This document shows, one piece after another, positions 25,596 to 34,590 of a DNA stretch of 64,000 bases. The stretch lies in NCBI RefSeq assembly GCF_002863225.1, contig NZ_PKEK01000062.1, positions 34,398 to 98,397 on the forward strand, read 5' to 3'. Under the pieces are notes generated by a model that saw only the letters and a program-made list of their open reading frames with translations, was not told the origin of the DNA and did not search any database. This DNA comes from Mycobacterium sp. Its GTDB lineage: Bacteria; Actinomycetota; Actinomycetes; Mycobacteriales; Mycobacteriaceae. How positions within the stretch are numbered: position 1 is the first letter of the stretch; every line of letters starts with the position of its first letter. The translations under genes were made by a program, and so were the position numbers.

Positions 25596-27221
25596 ATGAG
25601 TGAGTGGACCATAGGCCAGGTCCTCGACGTGATCGCCGAGGTCATTCCAGACCGGGCTATCACCGTCTGCGGCGAGCACCGCAGGACGTTCGCCGAAGCG
25701 GCCGACCGCACCCGGCGGCTGGCCAACTACTTGGCGGCCAACGGCTTTGGCGCGCGCACGGAGCGGTCCGCGCTGCAGAACTGGGAGTGCGGACAGGATC
25801 GCGTAGCGCTGATCATGCACAACGACCTGTACGCCGACATGGTCATCGGGTGCCTGAAGGCCCGCACGGTTCCGGTGAACGTCAACTACCACTACACGCC
25901 GCGCGAGGTCCAGAAACTACTCGACTACGTCCAACCCAGTGCGGTCGTCTACCACAAATCACTCGGCGCAAAGTTCGCCGACGTGCTGCCACCCGACAGC
26001 GCCCGCCTGCTGCTGTCGGTGGACGACGGCAGCGTGGGACCCGACCTGGCCGGCGCGGTGTCACTGGATGACGCACTGGCCCAGGGGAACATCGACCACG
26101 ATTTGGTCCCCTCACCCGACGACCTGTTGATGATCTGCACCGGTGGCACAACCGGCCATCCCAAGGGTGTGCTCTGGCGGCAGTCCGACATTTACGTGTC
26201 GTCGATGGTGGGCGCGGATCATGGCAGTGCCCAGGAGATCCGTGACAAGGTCAGCCGTAATGGCGGGCCACCCTGGTTCGCCGTGTCGCCGCTGATGCAT
26301 GCCGCGGGCATGTGGACGGCATTCTCGGCGATCATGGCCGGGCTGACCGTCGTGCTGTACGACACCAGTAAGAAATTCGACCCGCAGTCGGTCTGGCAGA
26401 CCGCGGACCGGGAAAAGGTCTCCATGATGACGATGGTGGGTGACGCCTACGCCGCGCCACTGGTCGCCGAGTTGCGTCGCGGCCGGTACGACCTGTCATC
26501 GCTGGCTGCCATCGGAACGGGTGGCGCCGCAACCAATCTCAAACATCAACAGGCGTTGTTGGAGATGCTGCCGCAACTCACACTGATCAACGGGTACGGA
26601 TCGTCGGAAACCGGGAACATGGGATTCGGGCACAGTCACGGTGACAGCCGGTCCGACACCTTCACCCTGCGCGAAGGCGGACTCGTTCTCTCCGACGATT
26701 ACAGCCATTTCCTTTCTCCAGGCAAGCGCGAGATCGGCTGGGCCGCAAGGCAAGGGCGGATCCCCCTGGGATATTTCGACGATGCCGATGCCACCCGCCG
26801 GACCTTTCCGGTCGTCGACGGCAAGCGGGTGGTGATATCGGGCGACCGTGCAGCGCTGGAGCCCGACGGGACGTTGCGGCTCTACGGACGTGACGCGCTG
26901 GTGGTCAACACCGGCGGTGAGAAAGTGTTCGTCGAGGAGGTCGAAGAAGTGCTGCGCGCGCACCCGGATGTCGCCGATGCTCTGGTAGTCGGTCGGCCCA
27001 GCGAACGATGGGGTGAGGAGGTGGTCGCCGTGGTTCAGCTGAAAAACGGTGTCGACGCCGTCGACGCGGTGCTGCGGGCGCACTGTGCGGCCCAACTGGC
27101 CGGATTCAAAGTGCCCAAGGAGTTCGTCCTCGTCGAGGAGGTCCACCGCCTCGGTAACGGCAAGGCCGACTACCGATGGGCGAAAAGGCAAGCGACAGAA
27201 AAGGCATCGATGTCGACATGA
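25596..27221 (+). CDS. Acyl-CoA synthetase (FadD19/FadD17-like group)
   Basis: A 541-aa ligase. The P-loop CTGGTTGHPKGV is near residue 178, GYGSSETGNMG near 331, and the terminal Lys in GNGKADYRWAK. The TGGTTG variant and ADYRWA ending are typical of the mycobacterial group that activates steroid or other polycyclic side-chain acids; that substrate inference is by family only. The paralogue at 41502 has the same layout. Its stop overlaps the next ATG (ATGA). Confidence 0.88.
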   Translation: MSEWTIGQVLDVIAEVIPDRAITVCGEHRRTFAEAADRTRRLANYLAANGFGARTERSALQNWECGQDRVALIMHNDLYADMVIGCLKARTVPVNVNYHYTPREVQKLLDYVQPSAVVYHKSLGAKFADVLPPDSARLLLSVDDGSVGPDLAGAVSLDDALAQGNIDHDLVPSPDDLLMICTGGTTGHPKGVLWRQSDIYVSSMVGADHGSAQEIRDKVSRNGGPPWFAVSPLMHAAGMWTAFSAIMAGLTVVLYDTSKKFDPQSVWQTADREKVSMMTMVGDAYAAPLVAELRRGRYDLSSLAAIGTGGAATNLKHQQALLEMLPQLTLINGYGSSETGNMGFGHSHGDSRSDTFTLREGGLVLSDDYSHFLSPGKREIGWAARQGRIPLGYFDDADATRRTFPVVDGKRVVISGDRAALEPDGTLRLYGRDALVVNTGGEKVFVEEVEEVLRAHPDVADALVVGRPSERWGEEVVAVVQLKNGVDAVDAVLRAHCAAQLAGFKVPKEFVLVEEVHRLGNGKADYRWAKRQATEKASMST

Positions 27222-28054
27222 GCGATCGAGTGATCGACTGCCTCGTCAACGTGCATTTCGGTGAAACCGAGATGCAGCCGACCTGGATGGTCAAGGTGCG
27301 TGACGACTATTTCAAGGGTCCGGACGCGATGTTCGCACCGGTGGATCTGTCCGCCCTGCTCGACGAGATGGACGCCCACGGCGTGGGCAAGGCCGTGCTG
27401 ATGGACAACCTCGCGAAGCCGTCGGTCACCGCGCGCAAATTCGTCGAGGCCAAGCCCGATCGGTTCGCGCTGGCCATGGGCGGCGTCAACTTGCTGCGGC
27501 CGATGCCGTCGCTGCGTGAACTCACCGCGGTGGTGAACGATCTACCCGTCGCCTATGCCGTTGTCGGGCCCAGCTTCTGGGGTGACGGCATGTATCCACC
27601 GAGCGACGCCGTCTACTACCCGCTGTACACCAAGTGCGCCGAAATCGGTCTGCCGCTGTGCATCAACACCGGAATCCCCGGGCCGCCCATACCCGGGGAG
27701 GCGCAGAATCCCATCCACCTGGACCGGGTCTGTGTGCGCTTCCCCGAGCTGAAGCTGTGCATGATCCACGGCGCGGATCCCTGGTGGGACATTGCCATCC
27801 GACTGCTGATCAAATACGCGAACCTGCGCCTGATGACGTCGGCGTGGTCGCCGAAGCGGCTACCGGAGAGCCTGCTGCACTACATGCGAACCCGCGGAAC
27901 GGACAAGGTGATCTACGCCTCGGACTGGCCGGTACTCACGATGCGTCGCGTCATTCCGGAGGCGCGGGCGCTGGACCTGCCCGCCGACGTGCTGGAGAAC
28001 TATCTCTACAACAACGCTCAGAAATTCTTCTTCGAAGGCCACGAGGAGCACTGA
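27218..28054 (+). CDS. Amidohydrolase family protein (PF04909-like)
   Basis: A 278-aa short amidohydrolase starting at ATG 27218 in an ATGA overlap. It has an N-terminal VNVHFGE, CMIHGADPWWD near residue 180 and YASDWPVLTMRRV near 236 with the metal Asp. It is about 120 residues shorter than the sister gene at 24378 and closer to 2-pyrone-4,6-dicarboxylate-lactonase-type members in length. The function is open. It is placed between a ligase and the acyl-CoA dehydrogenase pair. Confidence 0.8.
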   Translation: MSDRVIDCLVNVHFGETEMQPTWMVKVRDDYFKGPDAMFAPVDLSALLDEMDAHGVGKAVLMDNLAKPSVTARKFVEAKPDRFALAMGGVNLLRPMPSLRELTAVVNDLPVAYAVVGPSFWGDGMYPPSDAVYYPLYTKCAEIGLPLCINTGIPGPPIPGEAQNPIHLDRVCVRFPELKLCMIHGADPWWDIAIRLLIKYANLRLMTSAWSPKRLPESLLHYMRTRGTDKVIYASDWPVLTMRRVIPEARALDLPADVLENYLYNNAQKFFFEGHEEH

Positions 28055-28056
28055 CC

Positions 28057-29094
28057 ATGGATCGCTACGAACTCCGCAGACTCGACTACAGCCTCAGTGA
28101 CGACCACCAGGCGCTGCAGGCGGCATATCGGGACTTCTTCAAGACCCACTGCCCGATCGAGACTGTCCGCGCCGCCGAGGAATCCGGCTTCGACAAGAGC
28201 CTTTGGGAGCGGCTGTGCGGGATGGGGGCCACCACGATGGCGCTGCCCGAGACAGCGGGGGGCGACGGCGCCACGCTGGTCGATCTGACGCTGGTCGCCG
28301 AGGAGATCGGCCGATCGCTGGCACCCGTGCCGTGGATCGACCACGTCTGCACCGCAAGGCTGCTGGCCAGGCTGGGGTCCGCCGAGGCCGATGTGGTCAG
28401 CGGCCGGGAACTCGCGGCATTCGATGCGCAGCATGACAATGTGCGCGGGACACGGTTGATCCCGACCGGATCGATCGCCGATCACATTGTTGTTCGCGAC
28501 GGTGACGACGTGGTGCGACTCAGCTTCGACACCCGCCCGCCCCGGGTCGACAACATCGGCCGGCTCCCGATGGCCTGGATTGATCCCGCCGCCGCAGACA
28601 CCCGTGTCGTCTTGGCCGGCGGATCAGAGGCGGCAGCGGAATACCAACGCGCGCTGGATGAGTGGCGGGTGCTGATGGCCGCCGCCCTGACCGGTCTGGT
28701 CGAGGAGACGATGACCATCGCGGCGGAGTTCGCCAAGACGCGTTACACCCTGGGCGTGCCGATCTCGACGTTGCAGGGCATCTCGCATCCGCTGGCGAAC
28801 ATCGCGATCACCGTGCAGGGCGGGCGCAATCTGGCGCGCCGGGCCGCGTGGTTCCTGGACAACGAACCCGACGAGCGGCCCGAGCTGGCGGCGTCGGCGT
28901 TTGTGTTCATGGCCGAGGAGGCGTCGAAGGCCGCGACCATGGCGGTGCACGTGCAGGGCGGTCTCGGGGTGTCCGCGGAGGCCGCGGCCACCGCCTATCT
29001 GGTGCGGGCGCGTGGTTGGGCACTGGCCGGGGGCGACCCGGGCGCAAGCGCCAAGTACATCGGCGAACTCGTCGCCGCCCGCGAAAGCCGTTGA
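28057..29094 (+). CDS. Acyl-CoA dehydrogenase, short alpha-type subunit
   Basis: A 345-aa protein with the acyl-CoA dehydrogenase N-terminal helical domain and C-terminal helical domain (TRYTLGVPISTLQGISHPLANI near residue 228; VHVQGGLGVSAEA near 295), but it lacks the (Y/G)EGTSEIQ motif with its catalytic Glu. This matches one subunit of the heterotetrameric acyl-CoA dehydrogenases known from steroid side-chain degradation, where two unlike subunits share an active site. The next gene is the natural partner. Confidence 0.85.
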   Translation: MDRYELRRLDYSLSDDHQALQAAYRDFFKTHCPIETVRAAEESGFDKSLWERLCGMGATTMALPETAGGDGATLVDLTLVAEEIGRSLAPVPWIDHVCTARLLARLGSAEADVVSGRELAAFDAQHDNVRGTRLIPTGSIADHIVVRDGDDVVRLSFDTRPPRVDNIGRLPMAWIDPAAADTRVVLAGGSEAAAEYQRALDEWRVLMAAALTGLVEETMTIAAEFAKTRYTLGVPISTLQGISHPLANIAITVQGGRNLARRAAWFLDNEPDERPELAASAFVFMAEEASKAATMAVHVQGGLGVSAEAAATAYLVRARGWALAGGDPGASAKYIGELVAARESR

Positions 29095-29112
29095 GAGAGA
29101 GAGGGTAGTCCG

Positions 29113-30303
29113 GTGGACTTTTCACGAGTGATCCTTGCCGACGACGATCAGACTTTTCTCGACGAGGCCCGCGAATTTCTGACCACGCATGTGACCGACG
29201 ACGTCCGTCGTCGCGACCGCGAGACCGGGGACAATTTCGACGAGGACGTCCACCTGGCGCTGGGGGCCGCGGGCTACCTGGCGAGGGAGTGGAAAGGCGC
29301 CGCCGACGGCGGCTTCTCCCGAGTCCGGCGCCGCATCTGGGAGCTGGAGAAGCGCCGGGCGCACGTCCCCTGGGTGACCTGGGGGACCACCGCCATGGTC
29401 GCGCACTCGGTGGCGAAATTCGGATCCCCCGAAGTGCAGGCCGAAGTCATGCCGAAAGTCTTCAGCGGCGAAGCGCGGCTGTGTCTGGGCTACACCGAAC
29501 CCGAGGGTGGATCCGACATCGCGACGTGCAAGACCCGTGCCGTCCGCGACGGTGACAGCTGGGTGATCAACGGCGCCAAGATGTTCACCACCGGCGCGCA
29601 CAAGTGCCAGTACGTCTTCCTGATCACCAACACCGAACCGGAGGCTCCAAAGCACAAGAGCCTGACCATGTTTCTGGTGCCTTTGAGCTCACCGGGCATC
29701 GAGATCCAGGGCATCCGCACCGTCGACGGTGACCGCACCAACATCGTCTACTACAGCGATGTGCGGGTCGACGACAAGTATCGACTCGGCGAGGTCAACG
29801 CGGGCTGGACGGTGCTTCGTGAGCCGCTCAACACCGAGCACGGCGCGGTGGCCGCCGCACCGGACGGGCTGCAGGATGTGTCGATCATGATGCACCAGGC
29901 AAGTTTCATGACACATGCCGTGGACGCTGCCGGCGCCAAGGCGGCACAGCGGCATCCAGACGGGCACCGGTCGGTCGACGACGAATCAGTGGCGTACCGG
30001 CTGGGCCGCAGTGCCGCGCGCGTGGAGGCCGCGCTCAGCGCGCCCGGCATCTTCGGACGGGTGGCGATCGCGCAGACCATGCGTGACGTCTCCCCGGAAC
30101 TGATGGATCTGCTCGGCACGGCGTCGACACTGCCATACGGAACCGACGGCGCCGCCGACGACGGAGCGTCGGAATACGTCTACCGATTCGCCCCGCTGGT
30201 CGGCATCTACGGCGGCACACTCGAGGTGTTCCGCAACATGATCGCGCAATACATGCTCGGCCTTGGCAAGCCGAACTACTCTGCGCCGAAGAAGGTTTCG
30301 TAG
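29113..30303 (+). CDS. Acyl-CoA dehydrogenase, partner subunit
   Basis: A 396-aa acyl-CoA dehydrogenase starting at GTG with the GA-rich GAGAGAGGG as ribosome site. It shows LGYTEPEGGSDIATCKTR near residue 128 and INGAKMFTTG near 155. The usual EGTSEIQ reads YGGTLEVFRN, with Gly in the Glu position, as in FadE subunits of alpha2beta2 enzymes. It is predicted to pair with the preceding 345-aa subunit and to dehydrogenate a bulky acyl-CoA. It ends two bases from the convergent thiolase-like gene. Confidence 0.87.
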   Translation: MDFSRVILADDDQTFLDEAREFLTTHVTDDVRRRDRETGDNFDEDVHLALGAAGYLAREWKGAADGGFSRVRRRIWELEKRRAHVPWVTWGTTAMVAHSVAKFGSPEVQAEVMPKVFSGEARLCLGYTEPEGGSDIATCKTRAVRDGDSWVINGAKMFTTGAHKCQYVFLITNTEPEAPKHKSLTMFLVPLSSPGIEIQGIRTVDGDRTNIVYYSDVRVDDKYRLGEVNAGWTVLREPLNTEHGAVAAAPDGLQDVSIMMHQASFMTHAVDAAGAKAAQRHPDGHRSVDDESVAYRLGRSAARVEAALSAPGIFGRVAIAQTMRDVSPELMDLLGTASTLPYGTDGAADDGASEYVYRFAPLVGIYGGTLEVFRNMIAQYMLGLGKPNYSAPKKVS

Positions 30304-30304
30304 A

Positions 30305-31462
30305 CTACGTGGTCAGTATCGTCGCGGCCGCGGTGCCGGGCGCACCGTAAACCTGGGCGAATCCGACTCGTGGGGTGCCCGGGACTTGGCGGTCGCCGGC
30401 CTCGCCCCGCAGCTGCCGCACCAATTCGTGCATCTGACGCAAACCGGATGCACCGATCGGCTCGCCGTTGGCGATCAGTCCACCGTCGGTGTTGACCGGC
30501 ATCGCGCCGTTGATCTCGGTGGCACCCTCGGCCAGCAGCTTCTCCTGTTCGCCGTCGGCGCAGAAGCCGGCCTCCGCCATGTGGATGACCTCGGCACCGG
30601 CATCGGTGTCCTGCAATTGGATGACATCGACGTCTTGCGGTGCGACACCGGCTCTCTCGAATGCGGCCCGCGCGGCGTACACCGTCGGCGAGGCGTCCTC
30701 GGCCACCGGCGCATAGGTGGTGTTGACCTCGTAGGCGCCATAGCGACGGGTACGGACTTCGACTGCCCGCACATAGACCGGCTTGGCGGTGTACCGGTGT
30801 GCGATGTCCGCCCGGCACATCACCACCGCGGCAGCGCCCTCGTCGGGTGTGCAGAACATGTACTGCGTCAGTGGGTAATTCAGTACGGGCGAGGCCAGGA
30901 TGGCCTCTTCGGAGATGGGCTTGCGCCGAAAAGCGTTGGGGTTGAGGGCACCGTTGCGAAAGTTCTTCGCGGCTACCTTTGCCAGGGTGTCGGTCGAGAT
31001 GCCGTAGTCGTGAAGGTACCTGTTCGCTTTCATGCCGAAGTACTGCGTGGTCAGGTACTGGCCGTTCTCCGCATACCAGCGCGGCATACCCACCAGCGCG
31101 GGATCTTCGGTGAATGCTCCACGCGGGTGCTTGTCCATCCCGACGGCGATGCCGATGTCGTAGTCGCCCAGCCGAATACTGTCCGCGCACAGTTTGGTTG
31201 CGCTGGCGGCGGTGGCGCAGGCGTTGAACACGTCGGTGAACGGGATTCCGGTCAACCCGACCATGCCCACAATGGCATCCGGGTTGGCCACCGTCCAGCT
31301 TCCGCCGACTGCGAATTGGACGTCGTTCCACTCGATGCCGGCATCAGTCAAGGCGAATCCGATCGCGTCCGCAGCCATCTGCATGGCGGACTTGCCCTCG
31401 AAGCGACCGAAAGGATGCAGACCGACGCCGATAATCGCGACCTCGTTGGTGCTGCGGCTCAT
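30305..31462 (-). CDS. Thiolase-like lipid-transfer (SCP-x type) protein
   Basis: A 385-aa thiolase-fold protein starting at ATG 31462 with GGGAGC upstream; the longer open frame is a shadow of the P450. It keeps a Cys in FNACATAASATK near residue 84, but the usual GHPxGATG reads GEPIGASG near 340, so the catalytic His is Glu. This variant is common in actinobacterial thiolase-like or aldolase-like proteins that pair with DUF35 proteins. No DUF35 gene is in the window. It may act as a thiolase or as a retro-aldolase on a CoA ester. It lies 20 bp downstream of the P450. Confidence 0.8.
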   Translation of the reverse strand: MSRSTNEVAIIGVGLHPFGRFEGKSAMQMAADAIGFALTDAGIEWNDVQFAVGGSWTVANPDAIVGMVGLTGIPFTDVFNACATAASATKLCADSIRLGDYDIGIAVGMDKHPRGAFTEDPALVGMPRWYAENGQYLTTQYFGMKANRYLHDYGISTDTLAKVAAKNFRNGALNPNAFRRKPISEEAILASPVLNYPLTQYMFCTPDEGAAAVVMCRADIAHRYTAKPVYVRAVEVRTRRYGAYEVNTTYAPVAEDASPTVYAARAAFERAGVAPQDVDVIQLQDTDAGAEVIHMAEAGFCADGEQEKLLAEGATEINGAMPVNTDGGLIANGEPIGASGLRQMHELVRQLRGEAGDRQVPGTPRVGFAQVYGAPGTAAATILTT

Positions 31463-31482
31463 GCGTTGGCTCCCATCGGTAC

Positions 31483-32694
31483 TCAGCTCTTGGTGAATGT
31501 CACGGGAAGTGCGGACGGGGAGCGGAACGGTTGGCCGTAGATGTGCGGATCGTCGTCGGTGACGAGCTGGAGATCGGTGACCCGATCCAGCAGACACTCC
31601 AGCGCGACCCGCGTCTCCATGCGTGCCAGATGCAGGCCCAGACAGGTGTGCTCGCCGGCGGCGAACGAGATGTGCGGCATGTGCTCCCGCCGGATGTCGA
31701 AATCCTCGGCGTGGCGCCAGCGTTGCTCGTCTCGATTGGCCGAGCCGATGCACAGGTCGACCGCCGATCCCGCAGGAATCGCAACTCCCTGTAACACAGT
31801 GTCTTCGGTGGTGAATCGCTGCACCGTGGTCAGCGGCGTCTCGAAACGCAGCCCCTCTTCGATCGCCGGGCCGATCAGCGAACGGTCGGCCTGCACCGCG
31901 GCGAACTGTTCGGGATGAGTCAGCAGCAGGAAAAGCAGGTTGCCTGACGAGCGGTAAGTGGTTTCCAGTCCGGCGGGCAGCAGCAGTCGGAGAAACGAGT
32001 AAATCGCTTCGTCGCTGAGTCTTTCGCCGTCGATCTCCGCGGTCACCAGATCGCCGATGATGTCTTCGGTCGGGGTGTCCCGGCGTTGTTCGATCTGGGC
32101 CAGGAAGTAGTCCTTCAGTGCGGCGGAGGCTTCGAAGGCGCGCTCGTATTTGATCGTGTAGTTGATCAGTTGCACCGCGCGCTCGCGGAAAGTCGGCAAG
32201 TCTTCGGCGGGCAGGCCCAGCAGCGTGGCGATCACCCGGGTCGGGAATTCGAAGGTGAAATCGCGGACCAGGTCCGCCCGCCCGGCGTCGACGAACTCGT
32301 CGATCAGCGCGTCGCAGATGGGGCGCACGACTTCGGGTTCCCATCGGACCAGCGCCTTGGATTTGAACGCCGCGGACACCAGATTGCGGTGTTCGCGATG
32401 TGTCTTGCCCGCCATGGCCAGGATGGACGGCCCGATGAACAGTCCGATGGTGTTGTCGTAATACTGCGAACTGAAAGTCTGGGCGTCACGGAAGGCGGCG
32501 TTCACCGCCTCGAAGGACACGGCGGCGAAAGAGTTCTTCGGGCGCAGCGATTCGGGTGTCTTCGAATAGTCGACGACTGTTCCGTGGAAAACGCCTGCGC
32601 CGTGGCGTTTGTCGGCGAAGTACGGATAGGGGTCGCGGATGAAACCGGCCGGTTTGTCGTCGCCGACGGCGACGGTCCGAGTGTGACCTTCCAC
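31483..32694 (-). CDS. Cytochrome P450
   Basis: A 403-aa P450. The I-helix reads LLLPAGLETTYRSSG (acid/Thr pair as Glu-Thr), ExxR is in EEGLRFETP, and the heme Cys is in FAAGEHTCLGLHLA near residue 348. GTG 32694 is chosen because GGAG precedes it and the N-terminal open frame runs into the operator. It is a clear paralogue of the P450 at 57770 (same AGLETTYRSSG and LLLTHPEQ segments). The palindromic operator at 32744 controls it and the thiolase-like gene behind it. A separate ferredoxin and reductase are needed; no reductase gene is nearby. Confidence 0.9.
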   Translation of the reverse strand: MEGHTRTVAVGDDKPAGFIRDPYPYFADKRHGAGVFHGTVVDYSKTPESLRPKNSFAAVSFEAVNAAFRDAQTFSSQYYDNTIGLFIGPSILAMAGKTHREHRNLVSAAFKSKALVRWEPEVVRPICDALIDEFVDAGRADLVRDFTFEFPTRVIATLLGLPAEDLPTFRERAVQLINYTIKYERAFEASAALKDYFLAQIEQRRDTPTEDIIGDLVTAEIDGERLSDEAIYSFLRLLLPAGLETTYRSSGNLLFLLLTHPEQFAAVQADRSLIGPAIEEGLRFETPLTTVQRFTTEDTVLQGVAIPAGSAVDLCIGSANRDEQRWRHAEDFDIRREHMPHISFAAGEHTCLGLHLARMETRVALECLLDRVTDLQLVTDDDPHIYGQPFRSPSALPVTFTKS

Positions 32695-32743
32695 AGCTAC
32701 GCTCCGGCTTCTTCGGGCGGATCGGCGTCTTGCCGCATGATCG

Positions 32744-32762
32744 TACTGTAACAATTACAGTA
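32744..32762. promoter_or_regulatory. 19-bp operator, site 6: best palindrome
   Basis: TACTGTAACAATTACAGTA: perfect 8-bp arms TACTGTAA/TTACAGTA around a 3-bp centre. It is 50-68 bp before the P450 start, next to a minus-strand TACGAT -10 candidate. It gives the clearest picture of the motif. Confidence 0.75.
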
Positions 32763-32810
32763 GCGTACATGGGCGCGGGGCCGCGCCGGAAGATGCCGGT
32801 CGGGGTCGGC

Positions 32811-33299
32811 TCAGGATTCGCGGCTGCGACTGCGCTTGATCAACTCCACGCCGAGCTCCTCCGGCGGCACCGGATGACCTTCGGTGCAGCGGATCTCGAC
32901 GGACGCATCGGCGCCGCAGCCGAGATGGGTGAGCCGTAACCGATTGCGTCCCGGAAGATGTCGCTGGCCCCACTCGAACATGGCCCACACCACCGGCATG
33001 AAGTCGGTGCCGGACTCGGTGAGGATGTATTCGTCGCGGGTGCGTTGCCCGGGCTCACGGTAGGGCCGCCGCGTCAGGAGGCCGAGTTCGACCAGTTCGG
33101 ACAACCGTGCGGCGGCTGCGGCTTTGGTGATTCCGACGCGGTGGGCGAAGTCGTCGAACCGGGTGGTGCCGTAGTAGGCCTCGCGCATGATCAGCATCGC
33201 GGATTTGGTGCCGAGCGCCGCCATGGTCTTTTCGATCGAGCACTGGCCGACCGCCGTCCAGGCGTCGCGGTCGGCGAGCACGCCCTGCAGGAGTGTCAT
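32811..33299 (-). CDS. HxlR family winged-helix transcriptional regulator
   Basis: A 162-aa regulator with the HxlR winged helix (CSIEKTMAALGTKSAMLIMREAYYG, then FDDFAHRVGITKAAAAARLSELVELGLL), residues about 20-85. A C-terminal region of about 70 residues contains Cys/His (HLGCGAD, RCTEGH), which could bind metal or respond to redox. It is divergent from the thiolase at 33392, and a long palindrome lies between them, so it probably controls that thiolase and itself. Confidence 0.87.
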   Translation of the reverse strand: MTLLQGVLADRDAWTAVGQCSIEKTMAALGTKSAMLIMREAYYGTTRFDDFAHRVGITKAAAAARLSELVELGLLTRRPYREPGQRTRDEYILTESGTDFMPVVWAMFEWGQRHLPGRNRLRLTHLGCGADASVEIRCTEGHPVPPEELGVELIKRSRSRES

Positions 33300-33323
33300 A
33301 GATCACCTTATTTCTGGGTTGCT

Positions 33324-33361
33324 CCCAGTATACCTAGGTGTTACACCTGGGTATAGCTGGG
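33324..33361. promoter_or_regulatory. Long palindrome between HxlR and thiolase genes
   Basis: The core arms ATACCTAGGTGT and ACACCTGGGTAT (33330-33341 and 33343-33354) pair with one mismatch around a single base. The outer CCCAG and CTGGG extend it to 38 bp with a one-base offset. It covers the only divergent promoter of these genes and is the likely HxlR dimer site. Confidence 0.75.
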
Positions 33362-33391
33362 TAAACCTAGCGCTGGACTCAAGGAGGAGCC

Positions 33392-34576
33392 ATGTCATAC
33401 CAGGATCGCGATGCCGTCATCGTGGGAGCGGTGCGCACGCCCGTCGGCAAGGGAAAGGCCAACGGCGCGCTACACGGCGTTCTGCCCGCTGACCTGTTGG
33501 CGCACAGTCTGCGTGAGCTGGTAGCCCGCACGGGTGTCGACCCGGTTCAGATCGACGATGTCATCGCCGGCGCGGTCACTCAGGTGGGCGATCAGGCCGT
33601 CAACATCGCGCGCAACTCGCTGCTGGGCGCGGGCTTCCCGGAGTCGGTCCCGGGTACCACCATCGACCGCCAGTGCGGCAGCAGCCAGCAGGCGATCAGC
33701 TTCGCGGCGCAGGGCGTCCTCGCCGGCGCGTACGACATCGTCGTCGCCGCGGGAGTGGAATCCATGAGCCGGGTGCCGATGGGCACCTCGGTGCTGCCCG
33801 GCAGTAACCCGTTCGGCGATGGCATGAAAGAGCGTTACCCCGAGGGTCTGGTGCCCCAGGGCATCAGCGCAGAGCTCATCGCGTCGCGCTGGGGATTCTC
33901 CCGGGCCGATCTCGACGAGTTCTCCGCCAACAGCCACGAAAAAGCTGCTCGCGCAACCAAAGACGGGCTGTTCGAGAACGAGCTGGCGCCGATCGCGGGG
34001 CTGAGCACCGACGAGATCATTCGGCCTGGCACGACCGTCGAGACGTTGGCCGGTCTGAAGCCGGCCTTCTACGACCCGGCGGTGGGAGAGCGCTTCCCCC
34101 AGATCAATTGGGAGATCACGCCCGGAAACTCGTCGCCGCTGTCCGACGGCAGCGCCGCGGTGCTGATCACCAGCGGGGCGGCCGCCAAGCGGCTCGGTCT
34201 GCGCCCGCTGGCCCGGATCCACACCACCACCGTGGTCGGCTCGGACCCGCTCTACATGCTCACCGGCGTCATCCCGGCCACCGAGAAGGTGCTGCAGCGC
34301 GCCGGCCTGAAGCTGTCCGACATCGACCTGTTCGAGGTCAACGAGGCCTTCGCGCCCGTGGTGCTGGCCTGGGCCAAGGACATCGGGGCCGACCTGGCCA
34401 AGACCAACGTCAACGGTGGCGCGATCGCCATCGGACATACGTTGGGCGCCAGCGGTGCTCGCATCATGACGACGTTGGTCAATGCGCTGGAGCAGCGCGG
34501 CGGCCGGTATGCGCTGCAGACCATGTGCGAGGGCGGCGGCATGGCCAACGCCACCATCATCGAGCGACTGGACTAA
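33392..34576 (+). CDS. Acetyl-CoA acetyltransferase (thiolase)
   Basis: A 394-aa thiolase with a strong AAGGAGG site. The nucleophile Cys is in DRQCGSSQQ near residue 94, the His in GHTLGASG near 348 and the Cys in CEGGGMANA near 378. All catalytic residues are present; Thr replaces the usual Pro after the His, as in steroid-type thiolases of the FadA5 kind. It stands alone under the HxlR palindrome, followed by a hairpin terminator. Confidence 0.92.
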   Translation: MSYQDRDAVIVGAVRTPVGKGKANGALHGVLPADLLAHSLRELVARTGVDPVQIDDVIAGAVTQVGDQAVNIARNSLLGAGFPESVPGTTIDRQCGSSQQAISFAAQGVLAGAYDIVVAAGVESMSRVPMGTSVLPGSNPFGDGMKERYPEGLVPQGISAELIASRWGFSRADLDEFSANSHEKAARATKDGLFENELAPIAGLSTDEIIRPGTTVETLAGLKPAFYDPAVGERFPQINWEITPGNSSPLSDGSAAVLITSGAAAKRLGLRPLARIHTTTVVGSDPLYMLTGVIPATEKVLQRAGLKLSDIDLFEVNEAFAPVVLAWAKDIGADLAKTNVNGGAIAIGHTLGASGARIMTTLVNALEQRGGRYALQTMCEGGGMANATIIERLD

Positions 34577-34590
34577 CCGGGCAGTCGTGC

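Noticed and set aside
29092..29105. GA dinucleotide repeat
   Set aside because: It is short and placed where the ribosome site of the next gene is expected.
30263..31540. 425-codon plus-strand open frame
   Set aside because: It is antisense to the thiolase-like gene, which has family motifs throughout; GC-rich antisense frames are commonly open.
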